This document shows, in pieces, positions 17,301-28,443 of a stretch of DNA of 64,000 bases. Source of the DNA: an uncultured Pedobacter sp. GTDB taxonomy: Bacteria > Bacteroidota > Bacteroidia > Sphingobacteriales > Sphingobacteriaceae. Position 1 is the first letter of the stretch. Each line of letters starts with the position of its first letter. The stretch covers positions 1 through 64,000 of the forward strand of contig NZ_CAJYOJ010000060.1 in the NCBI RefSeq assembly GCF_913776295.1, given 5' to 3'. The notes under the pieces were generated by a model. That model had not been told where the DNA came from. It did no database searches and saw only the letters and a program-made list of their open reading frames with translations. The translations under genes were made by a program, and so were the position numbers.

Positions 17301-19097
17301 TTACTTTTTAGCTTGTTGTTGTTGCTGACGCATATAGTCATCTAAACGCTGTTGGAATTTAGATTTTTTCTTTTTTTCATCAGCTGGTCTGGCTTTGTTT
17401 TGTTGGATTAAAGCATGAATTTTTTCATCATCAACCATTTTACGGATCAGGAACTGCTGCCCGAAAGTCATTAAGTTGGCTAAGAAGTAATAGTAGTTTA
17501 ATCCTGCAGGGTAGCTGTTTAATACGCCTAAGAAAATGATTGGCATAATATAACCAATGTATTTCATTTGTCCGGTAGCGCCAGAAACCTGATTGTTGAA
17601 ATAAGTCATAATTAAGGTAGAGACGGTCATCAATACACACATTAAACTTAAGTGATCGCCAATGAAAGGGATTTTTACGCCAAATTTGATAAACTCATCA
17701 TAGGTTGATAAATCTTTCATCCAGAGGAAACTCTCGCCCCGTAACTCAAATAAGTTAGGGAAGAAGAAGAAGAATGCCATTACCAAAGGCAATTGTAATA
17801 CCATCGGCAAGCAACCACCCAAGGGGTTTACACCTGCCTTTTTGTACAGTTTTAAATATTCCTGCTGAACCAGTGTTGGGTTATCTTCGCCTACTTTAGC
17901 TTTAATTTCGTCCATTTCTGGTTTCAACACCCGCATTTTAGCCATTGATAAATATGACTTGTAAGTAAGCGGCGATAAAGCAACTTTTAACAAAATGGTC
18001 AATACCAGAATGATTAAGCCATAGTTCCAGCCAAAGCTGTTTAAGAAATTGAATACGGGTAATACAATAAAGCGGTTAATGTACTTTAAAGGCCAGTAGC
18101 CCATATCAACCTGTTGTTCCAAATCATATCCCTGTGCTTTTAAGGCAGAGAATTTGTTGGTGCCAAAATAAAACTCCATTTCGTAAACCTGGTTTGCACT
18201 ATGGGCATATGGCAATTGCATATTCGCATCATAAAACTTCACCTGGCCCGGAGCAGTTGGGATTTTTACTTCCAGACTTCCTTTTTCGAAAGCCTGTTTG
18301 GCAATTAATGAAGCTGAGAAAAAGTGCTGTTTGAAAGAGAACCATTGGATTTTACCTTTTGTTAACTCTTCCTTCTCATCTTTCGAAACACTTAGATGGT
18401 TTACATCACCATCTAAATATTTATAATATGGTGCAGAGTAACGGTGTTCGCTTTCGATCGATTTTTCCTGTTGCAATAAGGTGGTTTGCCAGTTTAAACC
18501 GATGCTATTGCCGGCAATTACTTGCTGTAAGCCAACCAAATTAATGTTGAAAGCAACTTTATTACTTAATGCTTTTAAATCGTAAACATATTCTACATAA
18601 GCATTTGCGCCATAATTGGCACGCATGGTGACCGTATTACCGGTTTTGGTTGGTGTAAAATATAAATCGTTGGTGTTGATTACTTTGCCCGCAGCATTAA
18701 GATTCAGGCCAAATTTATTCTGGTTACCATCAAATAAAATAACCGGTTTACCGGTAAATGTTTTCTGCCCTTTAACCTCAACCGATGTAATTTTACCACC
18801 TCTATTGCTTAAGGTAATGAGTAAATTCTCATTTTCAAGAACGGTATTGGCTTCGGTACCACTTAAGGCGGTACCAAATGGACCTTTTAGGGCTGCAGAA
18901 TCTACAGCAGGGTTATTTACTACAGCTGTTTTGGTGGTATCTTTTTGTGCGGGTGTAATACCGGCTTTTTTCAAAGAATCTAAACGCTCTGTTTCTTTGG
19001 CTTTTTTGATTTCGGCCTCGTTAGGCTTCAAAAAGTAGAATGATCCTGCCAAAATGATCATAATCAGGAACAGTCCTGTAAAGGTATTTCTATCCAT
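17301..19097 (-). CDS. yidC: Membrane protein insertase YidC
   Basis: YidC inserts and folds inner-membrane proteins, alone or with SecYEG. The 598-residue protein has the Gram-negative layout. An N-terminal anchor (TFTGLFLIMIILAGSFYFLKP) is followed by a large periplasmic beta domain (about residues 60-345). The conserved 60-kDa insertase core then follows with NYGLIILVLTILLKVALSPL, the cytoplasmic hairpin KPEMDEIKAKVG, and LGGCLPMVLQLPLVMAFF. The C-terminal tail is Lys/Gln-rich, typical for Bacteroidota and probably ribosome-contacting. It lies 20 bp after pyrG, so the two are likely co-transcribed. Confidence 0.96.
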   Translation of the reverse strand: MDRNTFTGLFLIMIILAGSFYFLKPNEAEIKKAKETERLDSLKKAGITPAQKDTTKTAVVNNPAVDSAALKGPFGTALSGTEANTVLENENLLITLSNRGGKITSVEVKGQKTFTGKPVILFDGNQNKFGLNLNAAGKVINTNDLYFTPTKTGNTVTMRANYGANAYVEYVYDLKALSNKVAFNINLVGLQQVIAGNSIGLNWQTTLLQQEKSIESEHRYSAPYYKYLDGDVNHLSVSKDEKEELTKGKIQWFSFKQHFFSASLIAKQAFEKGSLEVKIPTAPGQVKFYDANMQLPYAHSANQVYEMEFYFGTNKFSALKAQGYDLEQQVDMGYWPLKYINRFIVLPVFNFLNSFGWNYGLIILVLTILLKVALSPLTYKSYLSMAKMRVLKPEMDEIKAKVGEDNPTLVQQEYLKLYKKAGVNPLGGCLPMVLQLPLVMAFFFFFPNLFELRGESFLWMKDLSTYDEFIKFGVKIPFIGDHLSLMCVLMTVSTLIMTYFNNQVSGATGQMKYIGYIMPIIFLGVLNSYPAGLNYYYFLANLMTFGQQFLIRKMVDDEKIHALIQQNKARPADEKKKKSKFQQRLDDYMRQQQQQAKK

Positions 19098-19117
19098 TAT
19101 TTATGTATGTACTGCTT

Positions 19118-20752
<1,635 letters not shown>

Positions 20753-20805
20753 TTAACCAGGCTTCACAGGCCCGGTTAATTGTTTTTGTACGGGATACAA
20801 AGGTA
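20753..20805 (-). promoter_or_regulatory. Putative pyrG promoter and leader hairpin
   Basis: TACCTTTG on the minus strand (20805-20798) fits the -7 consensus. Between it and the start codon lies an imperfect hairpin, TTAACCAGGC / GCCCGGTTAA (20753-20779). There is no T run, so it is not a good terminator. It could affect translation, but nothing proves regulation. Confidence 0.4.
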
Positions 20806-20897
20806 AGAAAAATAATTGCGGCTTTTAGGTTGTGGTTAGAATATTTTTTGTTGATATTATCTGATTGATATTGACAGTTTTAGCGAAAAATGCTGCT

Positions 20898-21671
20898 TTA
20901 AAGAAATACTGAATAAAGTTCCTTTTTAATGTCTTCTATCTTTCTGGGGGTCTTTTTATCGTCATAACGCGTGTAAAGATCAACCAGTTTTTTAAAATCC
21001 TTTTCTGTATCGGTTCTCTTTCCCCTGGTTGGGGGGGCGATGTTTAAGATCGGGACATTTTGCGCTTCCAATTTAGTGGCAAACCAGGTGGTATTATAAC
21101 GGGGTATGGCTAAACCCAATATCATCCCCGGTAAACCGGTGAAACCCTCAGGACCACCTTTCAACAAAATCTCATCGGTATAAAAGGCCACAACAGTAAC
21201 GCTATCGTTGATTGTAGCGATTGCTTTTCTGCATTCATAACCGGCAATTTTGCGCAGATCATGCATGATTTTCCATTTCAGACGGGGGATACTGTCCTTC
21301 AAAATAAAATCATCACCCATAATGCTTTTTCTTTTCACCCGGTTGCCTTTTGCAAAATCTGTAAACAGCTCATCGGTATTGTCAGAACTGAAGAAGAAGA
21401 CGTTGTCGCCTAAACTTTCCTTTGGTTTAGCCCGGTAAACCGAGGTGCTGTCGTTAAAACTGTATTCCCAGTTGGTGGTGCGGTATTTACCCATTTTCTC
21501 TCTGGCCTCGTCAGTCAGCCATTCATCATTGGCAAGTTGCTCTTTGATGTTCACCTTTTTCTCAAAAGTAATCTTCGCGCTTTTGATGAATACCGTTTGT
21601 GCGGAAGCCGGCTGAAGGCCAAGCCATATGCTGAAGATCATGCTGAAAAAGCAAATGTTATTTCTTTTCAT
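20898..21671 (-). CDS. GLPGLI-family secreted protein
   Basis: The 257-residue protein has a signal peptide ending near PASAQ. It carries the family hallmark GFTGLPGMILGL at about residues 170-181, preceded by the usual AGYECRKA and FYTDEI segments. GLPGLI proteins are common in Bacteroidota and of unknown biochemical function. They usually sit beside a carboxypeptidase-regulatory/TonB-type outer membrane protein, as here: the start overlaps the end of the upstream 924-residue outer membrane gene by 14 bp. This indicates translational coupling and a shared envelope role. Confidence 0.92.
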   Translation of the reverse strand: MKRNNICFFSMIFSIWLGLQPASAQTVFIKSAKITFEKKVNIKEQLANDEWLTDEAREKMGKYRTTNWEYSFNDSTSVYRAKPKESLGDNVFFFSSDNTDELFTDFAKGNRVKRKSIMGDDFILKDSIPRLKWKIMHDLRKIAGYECRKAIATINDSVTVVAFYTDEILLKGGPEGFTGLPGMILGLAIPRYNTTWFATKLEAQNVPILNIAPPTRGKRTDTEKDFKKLVDLYTRYDDKKTPRKIEDIKKELYSVFL

Positions 21672-24432
21672 TTTTAATAAAATTGCCGTTTAAATTATAA
21701 ACTACACCAACCAATACATATCTCGGAATAAAACTGTAAGTGCTTTCGCCTACGCTGTTCCCATTTACATAACGGTTATAACCAACCCTTTGGCCAAGGA
21801 TATCGGAAATGGAGACTTTGATTTCCATTTCTTCGGCCTTTAACATCCTTTTAGACAGATAAGCATTCCAGATAGCGATGTTTACCGGACGGGCAAACGA
21901 AGCATTGGCCGGCTGGTAAGACAGGGATATCGAAGTATTAAATTCGGTATGGTAGGGGAGATTGATGTTCCCGGAAATCTCATGATCATGACGGAAGTTC
22001 CTGCCATCATTCACTGTACCGATGGTAGAACGGCTTTTGGAAAAGTTTAGTGAAACGTTGTACTCCAGGCTAAACTGATCATGATAGATACTCACCCGCG
22101 GTCTTAAGGCCATGATGCTACGACTGGTTTTATTCAATTCTTTGTTCAGGATCGAAACATCTTCGTTAAAATTATAATTGAAACCCATATTCGTGTTCAG
22201 GTGGATTTTGCTGAAACTTTTTCCGATGCTTCCTCCTGCATTGAGGCTTTTGCCGCCATTTAGGTTGACAAAAGTGGTTACCGTCTTATTGGATTGATCG
22301 ACCGTTGTACTGGCTGATACCGCGTTTTGTACGAAGTTGTAGCTCAGGTAACTATAGGCATAAATTTCAGATTTCTGTTGATAAGTATTAATATTCAGGT
22401 TAAGGTTATTATTGAATGATGGCCTCAGGTTAGGATTCCCAATTACCTGGTACAACGGACTGTTCACCTGCCTTAAGGGTTGCAGTTGCTCAATATCCGG
22501 CTGATCGGTACTGCCATTGTAACTCACCGAAATACTGCCACTGCGGCCCAGCTTATAACTCACGCTGGTTTCCGGTGCCCAGTTCACATACGAACGTTTT
22601 ACCTGACGGTTCCGGTCGAGATCATCCAGGTGAAAGCTGGTCTGAATGGCCTGTGTACCGCCCCGTAACGTAAACTTTTTGCCTTTATATTGTAATACCG
22701 CATTCCCCACGTTGGAGAAGTTATTGAATTTGAAAAAGTTACTCAACGAGTCAACCTTTTGCCGGCCAACGTCCTGGTTATAGGTATACTTCTGACTGCG
22801 GGAACGGATCGTTTTAAAACTATAGCCTGCCTGTAGCGAGAGTCTTTTGCTCAGGGGTTCAGTATAAGTAATCCGTGAAGCCAGTGATGTTTTACTCGCC
22901 TGGTCGTCATTAAGGTAATTCCGGCGATCGGGAGTGAGCATTACACCTGTTGAATCAAAGAGGTTGGTCTGGTTCAGGCTATTCCGTTCGTTACTATTGT
23001 GGTTGTTTTCCGGCTGTAAGTCGACCGTTAAAATCCTCCCTTTGGTTTTAAACTTCTTCACGTAGCCTATATTTCCGTTAAAGGCGTCGCTCCGGCCGTT
23101 TGCATCCCCATTCTCGCTGTTGCTGTTCACCATAACACCCCGTCCGTTTCTCGTTTCGCTGTTGCTGAAATTGTTGGCCGAATTGCGTTGCTGACGCCCG
23201 GAAAAAGAAATCTTCAGGTTCGAAAGCGAATCCAGTTTCAATTCCACACTTCCACGCATGCTCTGACCGGTGGTGCGGTTTTCCTGGCGGCCGGAACCCA
23301 AGCTTAAAAAGTTTGTCCCATTAGGAATCAAAGACTCATTACGACTGGTACTTTCGTTAAATGAACTGTTATCTGCCCCTTTGAAGTTAAGCTTCGTGCC
23401 CACTTTATTGTCTTTCCATTTATTGGAAAAATGAGCGCCATAAGTGGTGATGTTCGGAACACCGCCGCCAGGCCCGAAATCATCCTCCCCATTGTTGCCG
23501 TAGCTGATCATCACCGAACTACCATCGTCGCCCACCTCGATCACATCATATTCATCACCCTTCAGGCGGCTCATGGCATTGCTGGTTTTAGATTCGGTAT
23601 TGATGTTGTTATTAAAGCCAAATGCTGCCACCTTCATTTTATTCTTATAAATCCCGGCCATGGCACCCACATTGCGGTATCTATTCAGATCGCTATTGGC
23701 CTCTGTGGTGCTGATATAGCCATTTTTGGCATTCTCCTTCAATTTCACGTTGATCACCTTTTCCTTCGCATCGTCCTCCTTAATGCCTGTTAATTCTTCG
23801 TTTTTACTCTTTTTGTCATACACCTCCACCTCGCTTACGGCGTTGGCCTTAAGGTATTTAGAAGCAAGCAGGGGGTCGTCACCAAAAAATTCTTCACCAT
23901 CTACCAGCAAGGTATTTACATCCTTACCGCCGGCTTTGATGGCACCGTTTTTATCTACTTCAATTCCAGGTAACCGCCTTAAAAGATCCTGTAAGTTGGC
24001 ATGTGGTTTTACGGCAAAACTATCGGCCTGGTACGTTATCGTATCGCCTTTCATGCTAATAGCTTGTTTTTGTGCCTTGATGGTCACTTCATTCAAAAGT
24101 GTGGCCTTGCTATCCATTGCGATAATCCCCAAATTAAACTTTGATGAATCTGACAACCGGATATCTCTGATAAAATCGGCCATTTTAGGGTAAGTGATAA
24201 CTAAAGTATAATCGCCTTTTTTTAAGTTTGCCAGCTCAAACCCGCCATTTGCCTTCGCCCTGATACTTTCAACCAAAATGGAATCTTTGCTGTTAATGAG
24301 CAGTATTGAACTGTTTGAAAGATTCCTTTTTTCTACAGTGTCTGTCACAATACCTTTAATACTGGCCTTTTGAGCAAAGGCAGGAAGAAATAGTGCCGAA
24401 ATGATAAAAACGGCGAAGAGTTTTTGGAGCAT
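21658..24432 (-). CDS. TonB-dependent-receptor-like outer membrane beta-barrel protein
   Basis: The 924-residue protein starts with a signal peptide ending near PAFAQ. A carboxypeptidase-regulatory-like beta-sandwich follows (residues 22-110, IKGIVTDTVEKRNLSNSSILL). A plug-like domain comes next (about 130-230, LQDLLRRLPGIEVDKNGAIKAGGKDVNTLLVDGE, a typical segment of the family). The remainder consists of beta-strands rich in Asn/Ser and ends with YVLVGVVYNLNGNF. No N-terminal signalling domain or TonB box is evident, so it belongs to the OMP_b-brl_3-type group whose substrates are mostly unknown. It overlaps the GLPGLI gene by 14 bp. Confidence 0.9.
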   Translation of the reverse strand: MLQKLFAVFIISALFLPAFAQKASIKGIVTDTVEKRNLSNSSILLINSKDSILVESIRAKANGGFELANLKKGDYTLVITYPKMADFIRDIRLSDSSKFNLGIIAMDSKATLLNEVTIKAQKQAISMKGDTITYQADSFAVKPHANLQDLLRRLPGIEVDKNGAIKAGGKDVNTLLVDGEEFFGDDPLLASKYLKANAVSEVEVYDKKSKNEELTGIKEDDAKEKVINVKLKENAKNGYISTTEANSDLNRYRNVGAMAGIYKNKMKVAAFGFNNNINTESKTSNAMSRLKGDEYDVIEVGDDGSSVMISYGNNGEDDFGPGGGVPNITTYGAHFSNKWKDNKVGTKLNFKGADNSSFNESTSRNESLIPNGTNFLSLGSGRQENRTTGQSMRGSVELKLDSLSNLKISFSGRQQRNSANNFSNSETRNGRGVMVNSNSENGDANGRSDAFNGNIGYVKKFKTKGRILTVDLQPENNHNSNERNSLNQTNLFDSTGVMLTPDRRNYLNDDQASKTSLASRITYTEPLSKRLSLQAGYSFKTIRSRSQKYTYNQDVGRQKVDSLSNFFKFNNFSNVGNAVLQYKGKKFTLRGGTQAIQTSFHLDDLDRNRQVKRSYVNWAPETSVSYKLGRSGSISVSYNGSTDQPDIEQLQPLRQVNSPLYQVIGNPNLRPSFNNNLNLNINTYQQKSEIYAYSYLSYNFVQNAVSASTTVDQSNKTVTTFVNLNGGKSLNAGGSIGKSFSKIHLNTNMGFNYNFNEDVSILNKELNKTSRSIMALRPRVSIYHDQFSLEYNVSLNFSKSRSTIGTVNDGRNFRHDHEISGNINLPYHTEFNTSISLSYQPANASFARPVNIAIWNAYLSKRMLKAEEMEIKVSISDILGQRVGYNRYVNGNSVGESTYSFIPRYVLVGVVYNLNGNFIKNEKK

Positions 24433-24569
24433 GTACAGAGAAAAGCTAAATAAATAGTTGTTTGGCTTGGTGCGTGAAAATACAACTATTCGATTAGTTT
24501 AATCAAACTACGCGCAATATTTTTTTAAAGAATTGACTTTCATCATCAACTTATATTCGGTTTTGTTTT

Positions 24570-25031
24570 TTAGGTGAATTTTCTGATCAATACGATCTGA
24601 CCCAAATGGTAATAACTGTGTTCAATAACACCTTCTATATTTCGAAGATAAGTGCCGTACTTTTCAGCTACAAAAACCTCATCTAATCTTTTATCGGGCA
24701 TTTTTTCCACTTCATCGGCAAAAGCTGCAGAATGAGCTAAAAATGCTTCTACCAGTTTCTTCCAATCATTTTCAGCATGTATCGGGGGCATATCGAAACT
24801 GTATTGATCTCTAATTTCCAGCAGACCTCCTTGAAATACGTTTAAAATACCCGATAGATAATAATGGATGTGATAGGTTAATGCAGCAATCGTATTTAAG
24901 TGTTCTATTTGATGAATGGCCTGTTTCCAGCTGACGTTTTCCAGTTGATCTTTATAGTTGGTATTGGCAATCCAATAGCCGTTTAGAAAAATCTCCCTTA
25001 AGCGCTTTGCCATTAAAGCTGATCTTTTCAT
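24570..25031 (-). CDS. DinB-superfamily (DUF1572-like) protein
   Basis: The 153-residue four-helix-bundle protein has histidines positioned as in the DinB/YfiT metal-binding superfamily: HIHYYLSG near residue 55 and HSYYHLGQIVLIRK at the C terminus. Members bind divalent metal, and some act as thiol-S-transferases; the substrate here is unknown. The start at 25031 gives a basic N terminus. It is 25 bp downstream of a small lipoprotein gene on the same strand, so the two may be co-transcribed. Confidence 0.8.
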   Translation of the reverse strand: MKRSALMAKRLREIFLNGYWIANTNYKDQLENVSWKQAIHQIEHLNTIAALTYHIHYYLSGILNVFQGGLLEIRDQYSFDMPPIHAENDWKKLVEAFLAHSAAFADEVEKMPDKRLDEVFVAEKYGTYLRNIEGVIEHSYYHLGQIVLIRKFT

Positions 25032-25056
25032 CGCTCATAATTTTTAATTATTGAGA

Positions 25057-25605
25057 TTAGCAGCAATTATAGTAAATCTTCACTTTTTGTTCTTTTTCGC
25101 TCCAGGCAATGTAAATGTTGTTTTCCTTTCCTAAACGATACTTAAAGCCATTTAATCCCGATTTTTTTAACTCTTCATAAAGCAATTTGTCTGGTGTATA
25201 CTGGTCGGCCTTATCTTCTGGCATAACCGCAGGCTCTAAAAAATTATCATCGCTAAAAAAATCATTTGCAATGGTTTTTAAAAAAACAATCTGGTCTTTT
25301 TCTTTGGAAAGATCAACATTTGGATCGGTGTTGCCCAGCAAATCAGCGCCTTTGATCTTTGTATGGTATATTTCCTTTCCATCGGCATTTCTGATCGTAA
25401 AATTTAACACCATTTCTTCGGGTTTTCTGCCAGTAAGTTCAATCTTAAAAGTATCCAGACGTTTTAAATCTGAAAAAGATTTAGCGATGCGCTGGTTAAC
25501 ATTTTTAAATTCAATAGTATTGTTTTCCTTTTCGCTTTTCGAATTGCAGGCTGTTAACAATATCAAACAGGTGGCAGCAAGGAGCGCTATATTTCTCATA
25601 TCCAA
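25057..25605 (-). CDS. Lipoprotein of unknown function
   Basis: The protein has 182 residues, or 180 if the second ATG (25599) is used. The N terminus MRNIALLAATCLILLTACNSK is a clear lipoprotein signal with lipobox LTAC. The mature part is charged and ends in the unusual dicysteine YYNCC. No family is recognised. It is followed by the DinB-like gene and preceded by another envelope protein gene on the same strand. Confidence 0.75.
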   Translation of the reverse strand: MDMRNIALLAATCLILLTACNSKSEKENNTIEFKNVNQRIAKSFSDLKRLDTFKIELTGRKPEEMVLNFTIRNADGKEIYHTKIKGADLLGNTDPNVDLSKEKDQIVFLKTIANDFFSDDNFLEPAVMPEDKADQYTPDKLLYEELKKSGLNGFKYRLGKENNIYIAWSEKEQKVKIYYNCC

Positions 25606-25658
25606 AACTACAAATTTTATGTTTTAGTTCATATTCCTACGTGTTATCATCATCATAT

Positions 25659-26228
25659 TTAGAAAGAATAACCGATAGATAGCCATAGCTGAAAGTCAAA
25701 GTAACCACCAGGCAGCTTATTTTGTAGATTATTTTGAACGTGATCATAATCTCCATAGCCTAAACCCGTCAAACCCTCTAAAAGGAAATGTTTTCCGGGA
25801 ATAAAAGATACGCCAAATGTTCCGCCATAACGTAAAGAGTTCGCTTTGAAATCCCTGTCCCGACCCCAGCTAAAAAAGCCGGTATGATCTACCGTACCAT
25901 GTGAAACTACTCTTTTGTTCATACTTCCAAAATATGCACCATAAAAGGCGTTGGCTTCTCTTTTTTTAACCGGGTGGATATATTTCTTCGCGCGTAGCAA
26001 GAAACCTTCGTATTGATAATCGTCCAGGTTGACGAAATTTTTAATTTGTCCGGAACTATATGCCAGCTCTAAACCATAAAGGTTTGAAAAAATCTTTTCC
26101 ACAGCTATAGTAGGTCTTTTCGCTACCAGGTTAAGGACATTGGTTTTAATCAACAAGCCCGGATCATCCTGCGCAAAGCAACAACCTACGCACAAAATAA
26201 ACATTAATAAGAGCGTTTTCTTTTTCAT
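25659..26228 (-). CDS. Secreted outer-membrane-type protein, DUF3575-like
   Basis: The ATG at 26228 starts MKKKTLLLMFILCVGCCFAQ, a good signal peptide; a TTG-started extension to 26237 is unlikely. The mature part opens with LLIKTNVLNLVAKRPTIAVEKIF, resembling the start of DUF3575 beta-barrel proteins. It continues with alternating aromatic strands and ends in a C-terminal phenylalanine (LSIGYSF), as expected for a small outer membrane barrel. Function is unknown. Confidence 0.75.
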   Translation of the reverse strand: MKKKTLLLMFILCVGCCFAQDDPGLLIKTNVLNLVAKRPTIAVEKIFSNLYGLELAYSSGQIKNFVNLDDYQYEGFLLRAKKYIHPVKKREANAFYGAYFGSMNKRVVSHGTVDHTGFFSWGRDRDFKANSLRYGGTFGVSFIPGKHFLLEGLTGLGYGDYDHVQNNLQNKLPGGYFDFQLWLSIGYSF

Positions 26229-26329
26229 ATGAACCAAGATACGAATATCAGTCTTACAAATTTAAAATGATTAGCGTTATGGATTAAACAGCATATTTGT
26301 GTAACTGATTACATAATTAATGCTATTTG

Positions 26330-27283
26330 ATGAACTTTTTTGAGGAAACAGGCAAGGTAGCCATAGGTTGCCGGCTGAGAATGTTAACTGATAAAGTGAC
26401 TGAAGATGCTGCACAGATTTATAAATTGTATGATATAGATATGCAGCCCAAATGGTTTCCGGTATTTTATGCGCTGGCACAGGATCAGGAGAAAACGATT
26501 ACCGAGCTGGCTAAAGCGATTGGGCATTCTCACCCTTCAGTGAGTAAAATCGTTAGCGAGATGTTGAAGAAAGGTTATGTTAAAGAAAGTAAAGATAAAA
26601 CAGATGGACGTAGAAATGTAATAAGCCTTTCTAAAAAAGGCATAAAAATTTCATGGAAATTAAAAGATCAGCTCATAGATGTAAACGCCGCAATTGAAGA
26701 GATTTCAACACAGACCCAAAACAAACTTTGGGAAGCAATAGGAGAGTGGGAGTTTTTATTGGGGCAAAAAAGCTTGTTGAGAAGGGTAATGGAAAAGAAA
26801 AAAGAACGAGATAGTTTAAAGGCTGAAATTGTGGATTACCAACCCCAATACCAGGAAGTTTTCAGATCACTAAATGTAGAGTGGATTTCGAAGTATTTTA
26901 TCATGGAAGAATCTGATTATAAGGTGCTGGATAATCCTCAGGGCTATATTTTAGATAAAGGAGGTGTGATATTGGTGGCGCTTTACGAAGGTGAAGCCTT
27001 GGGTGTATGCGCATTAATTAGGATGGATGATGTTGAATATGATTTTGAACTGGCCAAAATGGCGGTATCGCCAAAGGCACAGGGAAAAAATGTTGGCTTT
27101 TTATTGGCTAATGCCATTATTGATAAAGCAAAATCATTAGGTGCCGCTAAAATCTATTTAGAAAGCAACACCATTTTAAAACCGGCCATTAACCTTTACC
27201 ATAAGCTGGGCTTCCAGAAAGTAGCAGGTAAACCCACACCGTACCAGAGGGGTAATATCCAGATGGAACTAGTGGTCAAATAG
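26330..27283 (+). CDS. MarR-type regulator fused to a GNAT acetyltransferase
   Basis: The protein has about 317 residues from the ATG at 26330. The N-terminal half (1-150) is a MarR winged helix: ITELAKAIGHSHPSVSKIVSEMLKKGYV, then DGRRNVISLSKKG. The C-terminal half (about 190-317) is a GNAT domain with the acetyl-CoA signature MAVSPKAQGKNVGFLLANAII and the late motif INLYHKLGFQKV. Such MarR-GNAT fusions are known, and the acetylated substrate is usually unknown. No obvious target operon is linked: the left neighbour is divergent and the right neighbour convergent. Confidence 0.88.
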   Translation: MNFFEETGKVAIGCRLRMLTDKVTEDAAQIYKLYDIDMQPKWFPVFYALAQDQEKTITELAKAIGHSHPSVSKIVSEMLKKGYVKESKDKTDGRRNVISLSKKGIKISWKLKDQLIDVNAAIEEISTQTQNKLWEAIGEWEFLLGQKSLLRRVMEKKKERDSLKAEIVDYQPQYQEVFRSLNVEWISKYFIMEESDYKVLDNPQGYILDKGGVILVALYEGEALGVCALIRMDDVEYDFELAKMAVSPKAQGKNVGFLLANAIIDKAKSLGAAKIYLESNTILKPAINLYHKLGFQKVAGKPTPYQRGNIQMELVVK

Positions 27284-27412
27284 TCCGAAGTCCAAAGTCA
27301 GTAGTCTGGAGGTCGGAGAAGATTGATCGCAAGTTATTAATACTTGGTACGAACTAATGACCAATAACCAATGACCAATGACCAATAAACTAATGATCAA
27401 TGAACCAATAAA
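27284..27412. repeat. Short-word repeats between the MarR-GNAT gene and kdsB
   Basis: Two word repeats follow each other. CCGAAGTC, AAAGTC and GGTCGGAG words fill 27286-27322. Variants of ATGACCAATA then repeat about six times to 27412. Both are low-complexity intergenic repeats; the first type also occurs at 14057-14090. Confidence 0.8.
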
Positions 27413-27414
27413 CC

Positions 27415-28182
27415 TTACTCTTGCTTCAGTGCCACCAATAGCTTATTCAACTTCAATAAATCCTCTGGTGTATCAATGGCAACGGTTTCTAAATCAGTTA
27501 CTTTTGTCTGGATATAAAAACCATTTTCAATCCAGCGTAATTGCTCCAGGCTTTCGGCAATTTCTAAGGAAGACGGCGGTAATCGGGTGATGGATTTTAA
27601 GGCTTCTGTGCGGTAACCATAAATGCCTATGTGTTTATAAAACTGGTGCTTTTCTGCCCATACGCCTGGTTCGCCGGTTCTGATAAAGGGAATCGGGCTA
27701 CGGCTAAAATATATGGCACGCCCATTTACATCAATTACCACTTTTGGACTGTTGGGGTTATAAATGCTTTCCTGGCTCTGAATCGGTTTAATTAAAGTAG
27801 CCAACTCTACCTGGTCTGCTACAAAGCAGCTGGCCAGCAAATCGATCTGAGCAGGTTCGATAAAAGGTTCGTCGCCCTGAACATTAATAACCACATCAAA
27901 ACCAGGTATTTGTTCGATTACTTCAGCACACCTATCAGTTCCGCTTTGGTGATGGGAAGCGGTAAAGGCAAATTCTCCACCAAATCTTTTTACTTCGTCG
28001 GCAATCCGTTCATCATCAGTAGCTACAACTACTTTTGACAAACTTTTTGCTTTCAAAGCCTGTTCGTACACCCGCTGGATCATCGTTTTCCCGGCAATAT
28101 CAACCAAAGGTTTCCCCGGAAACCGGGTAGAGGCATAACGTGCGGGAATAATTCCTATCGCTTTCAGGTTTTCGTTGCTCAT
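27415..28182 (-). CDS. kdsB: 3-deoxy-manno-octulosonate cytidylyltransferase
   Basis: KdsB activates Kdo to CMP-Kdo for lipopolysaccharide core synthesis in the cytoplasm. The 255-residue protein has the nucleotidyltransferase start GIIPARYASTRFPGKPLVDIAGKTM, then VVATDDERIADE, the QGDEPFI metal/sugar motif and PSSLEIAESLEQLRWIE. It is complete. Its start overlaps the end of the DUF5808-like gene by four bases (ATGA type), indicating translational coupling. Confidence 0.95.
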   Translation of the reverse strand: MSNENLKAIGIIPARYASTRFPGKPLVDIAGKTMIQRVYEQALKAKSLSKVVVATDDERIADEVKRFGGEFAFTASHHQSGTDRCAEVIEQIPGFDVVINVQGDEPFIEPAQIDLLASCFVADQVELATLIKPIQSQESIYNPNSPKVVIDVNGRAIYFSRSPIPFIRTGEPGVWAEKHQFYKHIGIYGYRTEALKSITRLPPSSLEIAESLEQLRWIENGFYIQTKVTDLETVAIDTPEDLLKLNKLLVALKQE

Positions 28183-28382
28183 ATGCTGTGCTGATAGAAC
28201 AGGTAAAAAACAAAAGTAAAAATCAATGCGATAATGATGTAGGAAAGGGGATGGGCAAAATTAAACGTCCAGCCCAGTATTTTGATGCGTTTGGGAACAA
28301 TTAACCTATGGTCGTTTTTATTGAAATAAAATATACCCCATTTCCAATTTTCAGGATTTTCATGCTCGAAATCTTTTTTCAT
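28179..28382 (-). CDS. Small membrane protein, DUF5808-like
   Basis: The 67-residue protein has NPENWKWGIFYFNKNDHRLIVPKR, the pattern of the DUF5808 domain. A short linker (GWTFNFAHP) and one C-terminal membrane helix (LSYIIIALIFTFVFYLFYQ) follow. Function is unknown. It overlaps kdsB by four bases and is 61 bp downstream of the deoxynucleoside kinase gene, so it is probably part of a dNK-DUF5808-kdsB transcript. Confidence 0.8.
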   Translation of the reverse strand: MKKDFEHENPENWKWGIFYFNKNDHRLIVPKRIKILGWTFNFAHPLSYIIIALIFTFVFYLFYQHSI

Positions 28383-28443
28383 ATTTATCGCATTAAATAT
28401 TAAACCATTTATTATGAATTCGCTTCCCCTTTCGCGGAAGAGA

